Below are positions 1-8,389 of a stretch of 64,000 bases of DNA, one piece after another (positions within the stretch are counted from its first letter, which is position 1; each line of letters opens with the position of its first letter). The position numbers and the translations under genes are program-made. Under the pieces are notes generated by a model. It searched no databases, was not told the DNA's origin, and saw nothing but the letters and a program-made list of their open reading frames with translations. The stretch comes from Kitasatospora phosalacinea (lineage in GTDB: Bacteria; Actinomycetota; Actinomycetes; Streptomycetales; Streptomycetaceae): positions 3,838 to 67,837 of the forward strand of contig NZ_JNWZ01000066.1 of the NCBI RefSeq assembly GCF_000716545.1, written 5' to 3'.

Positions 1-623
1 CCGGAGGGGGCGGCGGAGTTGACGCTGGCGACGAAGACCTGGTTCGCGATGGCGTTGGCGCGGTTGAGGACGACTTCCTGGGCGCGGTCGCTCGTCGGCG
101 TGCGGACCACGTTGACGATCAGCTCCGCACCCATCCAGGCCAGGTGGCGGGAGATCTCCGGGAACCAGGTGTCGTAGCAGATGGACAGTCCGATGCGGCC
201 GATGCCGGCGAGGTCGACGACCTCGAACCCGGTGCCGGGCGTGGTCGTCTCGTACGGGCGCCACGGGCAGATCTTGCGGTAAGCGGCGACGCGCTCGCCC
301 TGCGGCGAGTAGACCGGTGTCGTGTTGTGGACGCGGTCGTCGGCGCCCCGTTCGTAGACGCTGCCGGGTACCAGCCAGATGCCCAGATCACCCGCGAGTT
401 CGGCGAAGACCGCGTCGCGTTTGCCGTCGAGCGGCTCGGCTCCCTCCTCGGGGGCGGCCGGGACGCCGGGGGCGCTCTCACCGAGGTGCAGTTCGGGGTA
501 GACGACGAGGGCGCCGGGTGCGTGCAGTTGCACGCGCCGCTCCACGTCGGCGGCGAAGCCCGCGAGGTCGTCGACCGGGCGGCCGGGCGCCTGGGCGAGG
601 ATCAGGGGCAGGGGGCGGGCCAT
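1..623 (-). CDS. Carbon-nitrogen hydrolase (nitrilase superfamily), C-terminus cut by window edge
   Basis: The first 207 codons of a nitrilase-superfamily amidohydrolase are present and the gene runs off the left edge. All three catalytic residues are visible: Glu44 in YPELHLG, Lys117 in YRKICPW and Cys149 in SICYDTWFPE. These enzymes hydrolyse non-peptide C-N bonds in the cytoplasm. The ATG at 623 is chosen; an in-frame GTG lies three codons upstream at 632 and neither has a clear ribosome binding site. It is paralogous to the amidohydrolase at 3601-4506 and is divergent from a LysR gene, with a LysR-type palindrome between them. The substrate cannot be told from sequence. Confidence 0.9.
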   Translation of the reverse strand, partial: MARPLPLILAQAPGRPVDDLAGFAADVERRVQLHAPGALVVYPELHLGESAPGVPAAPEEGAEPLDGKRDAVFAELAGDLGIWLVPGSVYERGADDRVHNTTPVYSPQGERVAAYRKICPWRPYETTTPGTGFEVVDLAGIGRIGLSICYDTWFPEISRHLAWMGAELIVNVVRTPTSDRAQEVVLNRANAIANQVFVASVNSAAPS

Positions 624-710
624 GGGGGACACCAGCCAATCGAAGGACTGTTCTGCGAAGAGAAGTCGGCGGGGATTCGGGTGCCGGTAACCAAAAGTTC
701 CGGTGAGACA

Positions 711-739
711 AGAATGCGACCAGCGGCCCATAGCCTCAA
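711..739 (-). promoter_or_regulatory. Predicted promoter of the amidohydrolase at 1-623
   Basis: Read on the minus strand, a -35-like TTGAGG (734-739) is followed after 17 bp by a -10-like CATTCT (711-716). That puts transcription start near 704 and gives a leader of about 80 nt. The palindrome at 762-776 would then centre at about -65, the usual place for a LysR recognition site. The hexamers are only moderate matches. The support comes from the same box-to--35 spacing at two other promoters. Confidence 0.45.
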
Positions 740-761
740 ATACTTGGTGGGGCTTACTATC

Positions 762-776
762 ATGCCTCCGAGGCAT
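762..776. promoter_or_regulatory. LysR-type operator, copy 1
   Basis: The sequence ATGCCTCCGAGGCAT fits the T-N11-A LysR box. It extends to a perfect 17-bp palindrome at 761-777. It lies between the divergent amidohydrolase and LysR genes. Near-identical boxes occur at 10106-10120 and 10288-10302. The distance to the predicted -35 on the amidohydrolase side is 22 bp. Confidence 0.65.
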
Positions 777-816
777 GGAGGTGCCTGCCTCCCCCGTCGT
801 CCGAGGGACCACCGCC

Positions 817-1713
817 GTGGAAATCCGAGTACTGCGCTACTTCCTGACCATCGTGGAGACCGGCTCCGTCACCAAGGCAGCTGAAGTGGTCCACGTCGCC
901 CAGCCCTCGCTGTCGCGCCAACTGCGCAGCCTGGAAGGGTCCTTGGGGATGACGCTGTTCGACCGCGGCGGCAAGCAGATGGTCCTGACCGCAGCCGGCC
1001 GGCGCTTCCTCCCCCTGGCCCGCGACCTGGTCGCCCGCGCGGACACCGCCGAGGCCGCGGTCGGTGCGCTGGCCGCCGGCCGTGCCATGCGGATCACCGT
1101 GGCGGCACCGCCCACCACCATCACCGACGTGATCGCACCGTTCCTCGCCACCTGGGGGCCGGAGGATCCGCTGGTCACCGTGCAGGCGGAGAGTCCGGCA
1201 CACGCGTACCAGGCGCTGGCGAGGGGCGCCGACGTCGCCATCTCCTCCGCACCTCCGCGGCGCCGTTTCGCCGGGCTCCCGGTGGCCCGCCTGCCGCTGT
1301 GGGCCTACGTCCGTGCCGACCACGCCTGGGCGGGCCGGGACCGCGTCACCATCGGGGAACTGGCCGCGGAGCCCCTCATCGTCCTCACCCTGGCGCACGG
1401 CACCCGCCGCATCCTGGACCACGCCGTGCAGGATGCGGACGCCTCGTACGACATCGTGCTCGAATGCGACACCCCGCACGTCGCACAGGCCATGGCGGCT
1501 TCGGGCCACGGTGTCGCGGTGGTCTCCGACGATCCCCGCTTCGACCTGCACCCGTTGCTGATCCTCGACAGCACGGGCGAGCCGCTGCAGATCCACCTGC
1601 ACGCGGCGTGGGACCCCGGCCACTACGCGCTGCGCAGCATCGAGGCGTTCGCGGCCGGGTTGGCGCGTTTCTGCGTCGAGCGGTACGGTCCCCAGGTCTC
1701 CGCCCGGCTCTGA
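817..1713 (+). CDS. LysR-family transcriptional regulator
   Basis: This 298-residue one-component regulator has an N-terminal winged helix-turn-helix at about residues 15-60 (GSVTKAAEVVHVAQPSLSRQ, then the LysR-like LTAAGRRFL). A periplasmic-binding-like effector domain follows from about residue 90. The GTG at 817 is preferred because GAGGGA (803-808) sits 8 nt upstream and the protein then starts at the usual MEIRVLRYF. An in-frame ATG at 775 would overlap the operator. It is divergent from the amidohydrolase at 1-623. By box distribution it probably controls that gene, the importer operon at 3601-9988 and the secreted hydrolase at 10731. The inducer is unknown. Confidence 0.92.
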   Translation: MEIRVLRYFLTIVETGSVTKAAEVVHVAQPSLSRQLRSLEGSLGMTLFDRGGKQMVLTAAGRRFLPLARDLVARADTAEAAVGALAAGRAMRITVAAPPTTITDVIAPFLATWGPEDPLVTVQAESPAHAYQALARGADVAISSAPPRRRFAGLPVARLPLWAYVRADHAWAGRDRVTIGELAAEPLIVLTLAHGTRRILDHAVQDADASYDIVLECDTPHVAQAMAASGHGVAVVSDDPRFDLHPLLILDSTGEPLQIHLHAAWDPGHYALRSIEAFAAGLARFCVERYGPQVSARL

Positions 1714-1896
1714 ACTGCGGCGACACCAGTGCCGGAGGCGTGCCTATCGGGCAGCGGACCGGCGGGCACCGGACGGTGGCCCGAGCGCGCCGCACCAGGT
1801 GGGGGCCCACGTTCGCCGTCGGGTCACGCGCGTCGCACCGTACCGGCCGGTGATCGCCGGATTCGGAAGCCATCGATAACGATCCAGGTGCGCACC

Positions 1897-1924
1897 TTGC
1901 GTCACGGCTCGTCTCCTCTAGCCT
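1897..1924 (+). promoter_or_regulatory. Predicted promoter of a leaderless transcript
   Basis: TTGCGT (1897-1902), a 16-bp spacer and TAGCCT (1919-1924) place the start of transcription at about 1930-1932. That is the ATG at 1931 itself. There is no purine-rich ribosome binding site before this ATG, consistent with a leaderless mRNA. Confidence 0.45.
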
Positions 1925-1930
1925 CCGTGC

Positions 1931-2887
1931 ATGGCATTCCTCTCAAGCCGCCGCAGACGGGCACGTCTCGTTCTTGAGCTCGACGACGCTGCCCTCGGCC
2001 GGCTGCTGAAGTCCTTCCAGGCGACGGCGGGTGCGGGCGCGATCGCGACGACAGACCTGGTCATGGCCCAGACATCCCGTCTTCTGGACCGGAGCGGGGC
2101 CGACTGGGACCGCCGCACCCACCGGCTCTCCGTGCTGGCGCGCTGCCTGTCCGAATCGCACGGGCCCCGTGGCTGGGCCACTCGTGAGCCGCGCAACGCG
2201 AGCGCGCTCGTCCTCTCCGCATGGGCGCAGGTCGAACGCGGACGCTCCCGGGGGCAGCTGGAGGACGCGGCCGGCACTGCCGACACCTGTCTGCGGGCCG
2301 CCGAACTCGCGCCCGCGGACCCCGCTCCCTGGGTGGTCCTGCTGGGACTGTCCCGGCTGGAGCGCCGCGGTCAGCGGGAGGTGTTCGGCGTCTGGAACGA
2401 GGTCCTGGCCCGCGACCCCTGGAACCGTGAGGCGCACCTGAGCATGCTGCGCTACCTGGGGCCGGAGGAGGTGGGATCGCGCGTCCAGGTACTGGAGTTC
2501 GTCGACGCGGTCCGCGCCCGCACTCCCGCGAACGCGCCCTGCGCGGCCACCGAGCTCACCGCCCACGTTCTGCAGTACCAGTCCGTCCTCGCCCGGGGCG
2601 GAGTCGAGGCGCTGATGGCGCGCCACCGCTGGTCCCAGGCATCGGCCGCCCAGGCCCTCGACCGTGCGGCGCACACGTGGGCCCGGCCGGGGTTCCTCCC
2701 CCACGCCGCGGCCCTCGCCGACCTGAACCTACTGGCCTACGCCCTGGTGGCCGCAGAGCGGCGCGACGAGGCCCGTCCGGTCTTCGAGGCGATCAACGGT
2801 ACGGTCGCGGCCTGGCCCTGGAGTGCCGGAGGCGACGCCGTGTCCGAGTTCGAGAAGGCGCGGGTCAGGAGCGGGATCGGCGTGTGA
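1931..2887 (+). CDS. TPR-like helical repeat protein of unknown function
   Basis: This is a 318-residue cytosolic protein without a signal peptide or membrane segment. It is rich in Ala, Arg and Leu, with a pattern of paired helices (for example around residues 100-150, with ARGPADPAPW-like turns and LSRLERRGQREV) that resembles tetratricopeptide repeats. No catalytic motif is seen. The N-terminus begins with a basic stretch. The gene stands alone between the LysR gene and a gene-poor stretch holding a hydrolase fossil. Similar TPR-like proteins of unknown role are common in Streptomyces. The fold assignment is an inference and the function is unknown. Confidence 0.75.
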   Translation: MAFLSSRRRRARLVLELDDAALGRLLKSFQATAGAGAIATTDLVMAQTSRLLDRSGADWDRRTHRLSVLARCLSESHGPRGWATREPRNASALVLSAWAQVERGRSRGQLEDAAGTADTCLRAAELAPADPAPWVVLLGLSRLERRGQREVFGVWNEVLARDPWNREAHLSMLRYLGPEEVGSRVQVLEFVDAVRARTPANAPCAATELTAHVLQYQSVLARGGVEALMARHRWSQASAAQALDRAAHTWARPGFLPHAAALADLNLLAYALVAAERRDEARPVFEAINGTVAAWPWSAGGDAVSEFEKARVRSGIGV

Positions 2888-2956
2888 GTTCCGGGGCCCC
2901 ACCCCTCGGCCAGGCGGGCGGACGGCTCGCGACATCGTGGTCCGGTGGAGTCGGCG

Positions 2957-3070
2957 AGTCTCCGTCGTCACCCGGTGGGCGACCACGGGGGCGGTGGTCG
3001 CGTTGGACAGGAAGCCCAACTCGCCGCTGTGGAAGCAATTCCGGCCACGATCGACCAGTACGAACGGCTG
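2957..3070 (-). pseudogene. Fossil fragment of a secreted serine hydrolase paralogue
   Basis: Thirty-eight codons on the minus strand read PFVLVDRGRNCFHSGELGF and onward to VTTET. About 24 of 38 positions match the secreted serine hydrolase at 10731-13205 (PFALVDRNQNCAHNGELSF onward to VTAET). Similarity stops on both sides, with no start, signal peptide or catalytic SxxK region nearby. This is best explained as the remnant of a second copy of that gene, left beside the amidohydrolase and LysR part of the locus. Confidence 0.75.
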
Positions 3071-3332
3071 GGCGGCGGGCGCTTGCCGCACCCCGGGTCG
3101 GCCCTCGGCACCGTCGGCGCTGCGGGTTCGCCGCGGAGGTCAGCCGGCGGTACGGGAGCAGGGCGGGGTCCGGGGCACGACGAACGGGCCCGGCCGGGCG
3201 GCCCCCAGGTGGGGCGGCCGGCCCCGGCCGGGGTGCGCGGTGCGCAGCCGTCCTCCGTGCTTCAGTCCGTGTCGGCGATCCGAAGCGATCAGCGGGTAAG
3301 AAGTCGCGCTGCCGGCGGTCGCCGGGCACGCC

Positions 3333-3371
3333 GAAGGCCCGGCGCAGTGGCCGGGTGCTCCGGGGGCCTTC
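3333..3371. terminator. Hairpin downstream of the amidohydrolase/importer operon
   Basis: GAAGGCCC (3333-3340) and GGGCCTTC (3364-3371) form a hairpin with further G-C pairs inside. It lies 230 nt beyond the stop of the minus-strand operon ending at 3601 and could terminate it. The rest of 3071-3600 shows no convincing gene. Confidence 0.4.
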
Positions 3372-3498
3372 AATCGCGGGTGGTCGGTGGTGGTGGCATC
3401 GGCCGGGTCCGCGCCCAGGCGCGAGGCGGTGCGGCTGACCGCCTGTGCCTGCCGGCGCTGACGACGGGCTTGGGCCGTGATCGGGTGGGGTGCGCGCA

Positions 3499-3570
3499 GA
3501 AAGTGCCTTCCCGCCGGAACCGACTGCGGTCTTGGACAGACCTCGTCGTTGCGGCTCAGAAGGCACTTTC
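3499..3570. repeat. 12-bp inverted repeat flanking 48 bp
   Basis: GAAAGTGCCTTC (3499-3510) is perfectly inverted at 3559-3570. The AT-rich arms stand out against the GC-rich background. They lie about 30 bp past the stop of the amidohydrolase at 3601. This could be a long-loop terminator or the ends of a small non-coding mobile remnant. Neither is proven. Confidence 0.45.
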
Positions 3571-3600
3571 GGATGAAGAGCGCAGCGATCGCTGCTGCGG

Positions 3601-4506
3601 TCAGTGGGCTTCGGCGGGCTCGGTCGGGGCGAAGAGGGGCCCGAGGCCCTGCATGACGGCGCCGGTGTCGTAGCCGAGCAGGGCCGGGGGGAAGGGCGGG
3701 GCGGCGTCGCGCAGTTGCTTCCACAGGGCGTTGAGTCCCGCGGTGCCGTGCTCGCGGACGGTCGTGACCAGGTCGAGGTCGAGGAAGAGCGTGAGGAACT
3801 CCTCTCCGGTGCCGCCCTCGGCCATCACGCGGCCCTCGGGGTCGGTGACGACCGATCGGCCGGTCCCGAACAGCGCTCCGATGTTGGGGTTGACGACGTA
3901 TACCTGGTTGGTGATCGCATTCGCGCGGGCCAGGACGAGCTCCTGCGCGCGGTCCGAGGTGCGGGTGTACGTGGGCTGGAGGATGACCTCCGCGCCCATC
4001 CAGGCCAGCGTCCTCATGATCTCCGGGACCCAGCCGTCGTAGCAGATGGCCAGACCGAACCGTCCGATGCCGGGCATGTCGAAGACCACGTGCTCGTCGC
4101 CGGGCACCGACCGTTCGTACGGCATCCAGGGGAACAGCTTGCGGTAGCGTGCGACGATCTCGCCCTGCGGCGAGACGGCCAGCGCGGTGTTGTGCAGGTG
4201 GTCGCCGTTGCGCTCGGCGATCGTGCCGGGGACGATCCACTTGCCGGTCTCGGCCGCCAGTGCGCACAGCCGCTCGGTGAGCGGCCCGGGGATCTCCTCG
4301 GCGACGCGCTCGATGTAGCCGGGCGGCGGCGGCGCGTCGAAGCTGCCCATCCCCGTCAGGTAGTACTCGGGGAAGACCAGCAGGTCCAGGGCCGGCACCG
4401 AGGCGGCCAGCGTGCGGACCTCGCGCTCGAACTTGGCGAGGGTGGCCCCGGGGTCGTTGGGCACCGGCGCCACCTGCGCGGCGGCGATCCCGACGATGCG
4501 ACTCAC
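3601..4506 (-). CDS. Carbon-nitrogen hydrolase (nitrilase superfamily)
   Basis: This is a complete 301-residue amidohydrolase with the catalytic triad Glu47 (LLVFPEYY), Lys123 (YRKLFPW) and Cys155 (LAICYDGW). The length is typical of the superfamily. The GTG at 4506 overlaps the stop of the upstream ATPase gene in a GTGA arrangement, so translation is probably coupled and no separate ribosome binding site is needed. It is the last gene of the importer operon 3601-9988, so it probably acts on the imported substrate in the cytoplasm. The paralogue at 1-623 may act on the same or a related amide. Confidence 0.92.
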   Translation of the reverse strand: MSRIVGIAAAQVAPVPNDPGATLAKFEREVRTLAASVPALDLLVFPEYYLTGMGSFDAPPPPGYIERVAEEIPGPLTERLCALAAETGKWIVPGTIAERNGDHLHNTALAVSPQGEIVARYRKLFPWMPYERSVPGDEHVVFDMPGIGRFGLAICYDGWVPEIMRTLAWMGAEVILQPTYTRTSDRAQELVLARANAITNQVYVVNPNIGALFGTGRSVVTDPEGRVMAEGGTGEEFLTLFLDLDLVTTVREHGTAGLNALWKQLRDAAPPFPPALLGYDTGAVMQGLGPLFAPTEPAEAH

Positions 4507-5480
4507 TGGCTGCTCCCCGTGCTGCTCGGTGCGCTGGGTTCGGATGCGGGTGCGGTCGCCGCACTGGAGGCGGATGCGAGTGCGGGCGCTGGTCCGGCCG
4601 CCCGGTCGGCACGGGCGCCGCCACCGGGAGCAGGGGCCCCCGCCCCCGCCTCGGCGCCGCCCACCAGGGCGGCCCTTCCCCGGCCGGGCACGGCGGCGAT
4701 CAGCGCCCGGGTGTAGTCCGCCGAGGGCGCGTGCAGCACCTGCTGCGCCGGCCCCTCCTCGACCAGTCGCCCGGCGTGCATGACGCCGATCCGATCGGCC
4801 AGGCGCCGTACGACGCCGAGGTCGTGGCTGATCAGCAGGTAGGCCAAGCCCTGGCGCTGCCGCAGGTCGGCGAGCAGGTTGAGCACCTGCGCCTGGACCG
4901 ACACGTCCAGCGCCGACGTCGGTTCGTCCAGCACCAGCAGCACGGGGTCCATGGCGAGCGCCCGGGCGATCGCGACGCGCTGGCACTGGCCGCCGGACAG
5001 TTCGTGCGGCCGCCGTCCCAGGAACCGGTCGGCCAGGCCGACGGACGCCAGCAGCGCCGAGACGGCCTCGGCGCGGCCGGCCGCGGTCAGGTCGGGCTGC
5101 GCGAGCCGCAGCGGCTCGTCCACCAGCCGGGCCACGGTCATCCGCGGGTCGAGCGCGGCGAACGGGTTCTGGAAGACGATCTGCACCCGCCGTCGCAGCG
5201 CCCGCAGGTCGCGGCCCCTGGCCCGGTCGAGCCGGACGCCTTCCAGCGCGACCTCGCCGGCCACTGGTCTGAGCAGGCCGAGCACGGTGCGGGCGAGCGT
5301 CGTCTTCCCGCAGCCGGACTCGCCGACGACGGCGTACGACTCGCCGGGCGCGATGCGGAAGCCGACGCCGTCCACCGCGCGGTGCCGGCCGTACGTGACG
5401 ACCAGGTCCTGTACGCGCAGGACGTCGGAGGCGCTGGAGACGTCGACGGTGTCGGGGATGTGGGGGGTGTCGGGGATCAC
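4503..5480 (-). CDS. ABC transporter ATP-binding protein, oligopeptide type (second ATPase)
   Basis: A 325-residue ATPase of the DppF/OppF type. It has Walker A GESGCGKT near residue 55, the signature LSGGQCQRVAIARAL, Walker B LLVLDEPTSALD and the switch His in LLISHDLG. After the conserved domain comes an unusual Ala/Gly/Pro-rich tail of roughly 50 residues with no recognised function. The GTG start at 5480 overlaps the preceding stop (GTGA). It would energise import together with the ATPase at 5477-6460. Confidence 0.93.
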   Translation of the reverse strand: MIPDTPHIPDTVDVSSASDVLRVQDLVVTYGRHRAVDGVGFRIAPGESYAVVGESGCGKTTLARTVLGLLRPVAGEVALEGVRLDRARGRDLRALRRRVQIVFQNPFAALDPRMTVARLVDEPLRLAQPDLTAAGRAEAVSALLASVGLADRFLGRRPHELSGGQCQRVAIARALAMDPVLLVLDEPTSALDVSVQAQVLNLLADLRQRQGLAYLLISHDLGVVRRLADRIGVMHAGRLVEEGPAQQVLHAPSADYTRALIAAVPGRGRAALVGGAEAGAGAPAPGGGARADRAAGPAPALASASSAATAPASEPSAPSSTGSSQ

Positions 5481-6460
5481 GCCGCGACCTCCGGATCGGC
5501 GAAGTGGCAGAGGGCGCTGCGGCCGCCGGGCAGCGTGTGCGCCGCGGGCGGCGTACTGCGGCACAGGTCCTCGGCCTGCGGACATCGGTTGGCGAAGACG
5601 CAGCCGGTCACGGCCAGCACGTCGGCCGGGACCTCGCCGGGCAGCGAGGCCAGCGGCGCACCGTCGTCGTCCACGGTGGGCACCGCGGCCAGCAGCGCCT
5701 TGGTGTACGGGTGCGCGGGAGCGGTGAACACCTCCTCGACCGGCCCGGTCTCGACCACCTCGCCCGCGTACAGCACGGCGACGCGGTCGCACAGGTCGCG
5801 GGCCTCGCCGAGGTTGTGGGTGACGAACAGCACCCCGAAGCCGTGTGCGTGCTGGAGCCGCAGCAGCAGCCTCCTGACCTGCTGGGCGACGGTCACGTCG
5901 AGCGCGCTGGTGGACTCGTCCGCGATGATCAGCCGCGGCTCGCAGGACAGCGCCAGAGCGATCATCGCGCGTTGCAGCATGCCGCCGGACAGCTGGTGCG
6001 GGTAGCTGCCCAGTACCCGGTCGGTGTCGTGCAGTTCGACCTCGGCGAGCAGTTTCGCGGCGCGGGCCCCGGCCTGCTCGCGCGAGCCGCCGCGGTGGCG
6101 CCGGATGACGCGCTCGAACTGGGTGCGCAGGGGGCGGACCGGGTCGAAGGCGGTCGCCGGGTTCTGGAAGACCATGGCGATCTCGGCGCCGCGTACCGCG
6201 CGCAGTTGCGACGGCGGCGCACCGAGCAGTTCGCGGCCGTCCAGCCGGATGCTGCCGCGGGCCCGCGCGGCGGGCGGCAGCAGGCCGAGCACGGCGAGGC
6301 CCGTGAGGGTCTTGCCGCAGCCGGTCTCGCCGACGACGCCGAGCGTCTGCCCGGGTTCGACGGTGAGCGTGACGCCGCGCACCGGCCGGGTCGTGCCGCC
6401 GGAGCGGCCACCGGGCCGTGGGAACTCGATCGTCAGGTCTTCGACGGTCAGCAGCGTCAT
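5477..6460 (-). CDS. ABC transporter ATP-binding protein, oligopeptide type (first ATPase)
   Basis: A 327-residue ATPase of the DppD/OppD type. It shows Walker A GETGCGKT, signature LSGGMLQRAMIALAL, Walker B LIIADESTSALD and VTHNLGEARDLCD. The C-terminal oligopeptide-ATPase extension carries the cysteine-containing GCVFANRCPQAEDLC motif, which in relatives can bind an iron-sulfur cluster. The ATG at 6460 overlaps the stop of the upstream permease (ATGA). The usual start MTLLTVEDLTIEF is used. Confidence 0.94.
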   Translation of the reverse strand: MTLLTVEDLTIEFPRPGGRSGGTTRPVRGVTLTVEPGQTLGVVGETGCGKTLTGLAVLGLLPPAARARGSIRLDGRELLGAPPSQLRAVRGAEIAMVFQNPATAFDPVRPLRTQFERVIRRHRGGSREQAGARAAKLLAEVELHDTDRVLGSYPHQLSGGMLQRAMIALALSCEPRLIIADESTSALDVTVAQQVRRLLLRLQHAHGFGVLFVTHNLGEARDLCDRVAVLYAGEVVETGPVEEVFTAPAHPYTKALLAAVPTVDDDGAPLASLPGEVPADVLAVTGCVFANRCPQAEDLCRSTPPAAHTLPGGRSALCHFADPEVAA

Positions 6461-7374
6461 CGGGTCACCGCCCTGGGGTCGAGGATGTCGCGCAGCGCGT
6501 CGCCGAGGACGTTGAAGGCGAGCACCGCCAGGAAGATCGCCGTGCCGGGCAGCGCGGACAGCCACCACTGCGACAGCACGTAGCTGCGCCCGTCGGAGAC
6601 CATCAGGCCCCAGTCCGGCGTGGGCGCCTGCGCGGCGAGGCCGAGGAAGGCCAACGACCCGGAGGCGAGGATGACCGTGCCGATGTCGATGCTCGCCTGG
6701 ACGACGATCGGGGCGGCGGCGTTCGGCAGCAGGTGGCGGGCCAGGATGACGGGGTCGGACAGGCCCAGTGCCCTCGCGCCGTCGACGAACGGCCGGTCCC
6801 GCAGCCCGGCGGCGAGGCCGCGGGCGAGCCGGGTGTACCAGGGCCACCAGGCGATGGCGAGGGCGATCCCGGCGTGCATCAGGCTGGGCCCGAGCATCGC
6901 CGCGATCACCATGGCGAGCAGCAGCGGCGGGAACGCCAGGAACATGTCGGCGATCCGCATGACGACCTCGTCCAGCCGCCCGCCGCGGTAGCCGGCGAGC
7001 AGGCCGAGCGGGACGCCGACGGCGACCGCGAGGGCCACCGTCAGCAGCGGCGTCAGCAGCGCGGGCCGGGCGCCGATGATGATCCGCGACAGTACGTCGC
7101 GGCCGAGCGGGTCGGTGCCGAGCAGGTGGCCGCCGGTGCCGGGCGCGAGGTTGCGGTGCGCCACATCGGCGACGCCGCGGCCCTGGTCGGGGAAGGGGGC
7201 GAGCCAGGGGCCGAAGACGGCGAGGACGAGCAGCGCGCCGACCAGGACCACGCCGAGCAGTGCGAGCCGGTCGCGCAGCAGCGCGGTGACGATCCGGCGC
7301 AGGCGGGTGGGCGCGGGGGTGTCCGCGGTGCGGACGGCGTCGGCCGGGCCGGTGGTTGCGGCGAGGAGCGTCAT
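6457..7374 (-). CDS. ABC transporter permease, DppC/OppC type
   Basis: A 305-residue inner-membrane permease with an N-terminal OppC-like segment and about six membrane spans. The LLGTDPLGRDVLSRII motif is typical of DppC-type subunits, and the EAA loop is recognisable in the form VDGARALGLSDPVILARHLLPN. It overlaps the upstream permease by ATGA, which implies translational coupling and equal stoichiometry. It pairs with the permease at 7371-8387 to form the channel. Confidence 0.94.
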   Translation of the reverse strand: MTLLAATTGPADAVRTADTPAPTRLRRIVTALLRDRLALLGVVLVGALLVLAVFGPWLAPFPDQGRGVADVAHRNLAPGTGGHLLGTDPLGRDVLSRIIIGARPALLTPLLTVALAVAVGVPLGLLAGYRGGRLDEVVMRIADMFLAFPPLLLAMVIAAMLGPSLMHAGIALAIAWWPWYTRLARGLAAGLRDRPFVDGARALGLSDPVILARHLLPNAAAPIVVQASIDIGTVILASGSLAFLGLAAQAPTPDWGLMVSDGRSYVLSQWWLSALPGTAIFLAVLAFNVLGDALRDILDPRAVTR

Positions 7375-8387
7375 GCGAGCCTCACCCTCGGGTCGAGCCG
7401 GGCCTGCACGATGTCCACGGCCAGGTTGACCAGGATGTAGGCGGCGGCCCCGAGGACCGTGACGCCCATGATCGCCGGGTAGTCGGCGTTGAGCAGCGCG
7501 GTCGAGGCGAACTGCCCGAGGCCGGGCCAGTTGAAGACCACTTCCACGAAGAACGCTCCGGTCAGCGAGTAGGCCAGGGTCAGGCCCGCGACGGTGACGA
7601 CCGGCGGCAGCGCACCGCGCAGGGCGATCCGGCCGACCGTCATCCGCTCGCGCAGCCCGTAGGCGCGGGCGGCGCGGATGTGGTCGGCGGCCAGCACCTC
7701 GATCATCGAGGCGCGGGTCATCCGGGCGATGACGCCGATGGGGTACGCGGCCAGCGTCAGCGCGGGCAGCACCAGGTGGGTGAGGGTGTCGGTGAACCCG
7801 GCGGCGTTGCCGGTGAGCAGCGCGTCGAGCAGGTGGAAGCCGGTGATGTCCCGGATCGGGTCGGTGAACTCCAGGTCCGGGTCGTTGCGCCCGGTCAAGG
7901 CGAACAGGCCGAGCTGCCCGAACACGGTGACCTGGAGCAGCAGTCCGAGCCAGAAGGCCGGCATCGACACGCCGCCGATCGCCAGCATGCGGATGACGTG
8001 GTCGACCAGCCGTTGCTGGCGCACCGCGGCGATCACGCCGAGCGCGATGCCGAGCACGAGCGCGATGGTCATGGCGGCGGCCAGCAGTTCGAGAGTGGCC
8101 GGGAGCCGTCCGAAGAGCTCGGAGGCGACGGGCTGCTTGGTGCCGATCGAGATGCCCCAGTCGCCGCGGACCAGTCCGCCGAGGTAGTGCGCGTACTGCA
8201 CCGGGAGTGACCGGTCCAGGCCCAGCTGGTGGTGGATCTGGGCGATCTGCTCGGGCCGGGCCTTCGGGCCGAGGTAGGCGAGGGCAGGGTCGGCGGGTAC
8301 CACGCGGGCCAGCACGAAGGTGACGACGGTGGTCCCGAGCAGGACGGCCGCCGCCGCCGCGGCCCTGCGGAACAGGAAGCGCCCCAT
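7371..8387 (-). CDS. ABC transporter permease, DppB/OppB type
   Basis: A 338-residue permease that begins with a basic MGRFLFRRAA stretch and a hydrophobic span. It carries the DppB hallmarks DPALAYLGPKARPEQI and LGLDRSLPVQYAHYL, followed by about five further membrane spans and an EAA loop (RAARAYGLRERMTVGRIALRG). Its start lies 2 nt after the stop of the binding-protein gene. This is standard family-5 importer architecture. The substrate cannot be told from the permease. Confidence 0.94.
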   Translation of the reverse strand: MGRFLFRRAAAAAAVLLGTTVVTFVLARVVPADPALAYLGPKARPEQIAQIHHQLGLDRSLPVQYAHYLGGLVRGDWGISIGTKQPVASELFGRLPATLELLAAAMTIALVLGIALGVIAAVRQQRLVDHVIRMLAIGGVSMPAFWLGLLLQVTVFGQLGLFALTGRNDPDLEFTDPIRDITGFHLLDALLTGNAAGFTDTLTHLVLPALTLAAYPIGVIARMTRASMIEVLAADHIRAARAYGLRERMTVGRIALRGALPPVVTVAGLTLAYSLTGAFFVEVVFNWPGLGQFASTALLNADYPAIMGVTVLGAAAYILVNLAVDIVQARLDPRVRLA

Positions 8388-8389
8388 GC

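Noticed and set aside
4503..5792. Longer N-terminus for the second ATPase, starting 104 codons upstream
   Set aside because: The extension overlaps the coding region of the first ATPase out of frame. The GTGA overlap at 5480 gives the normal domain start.
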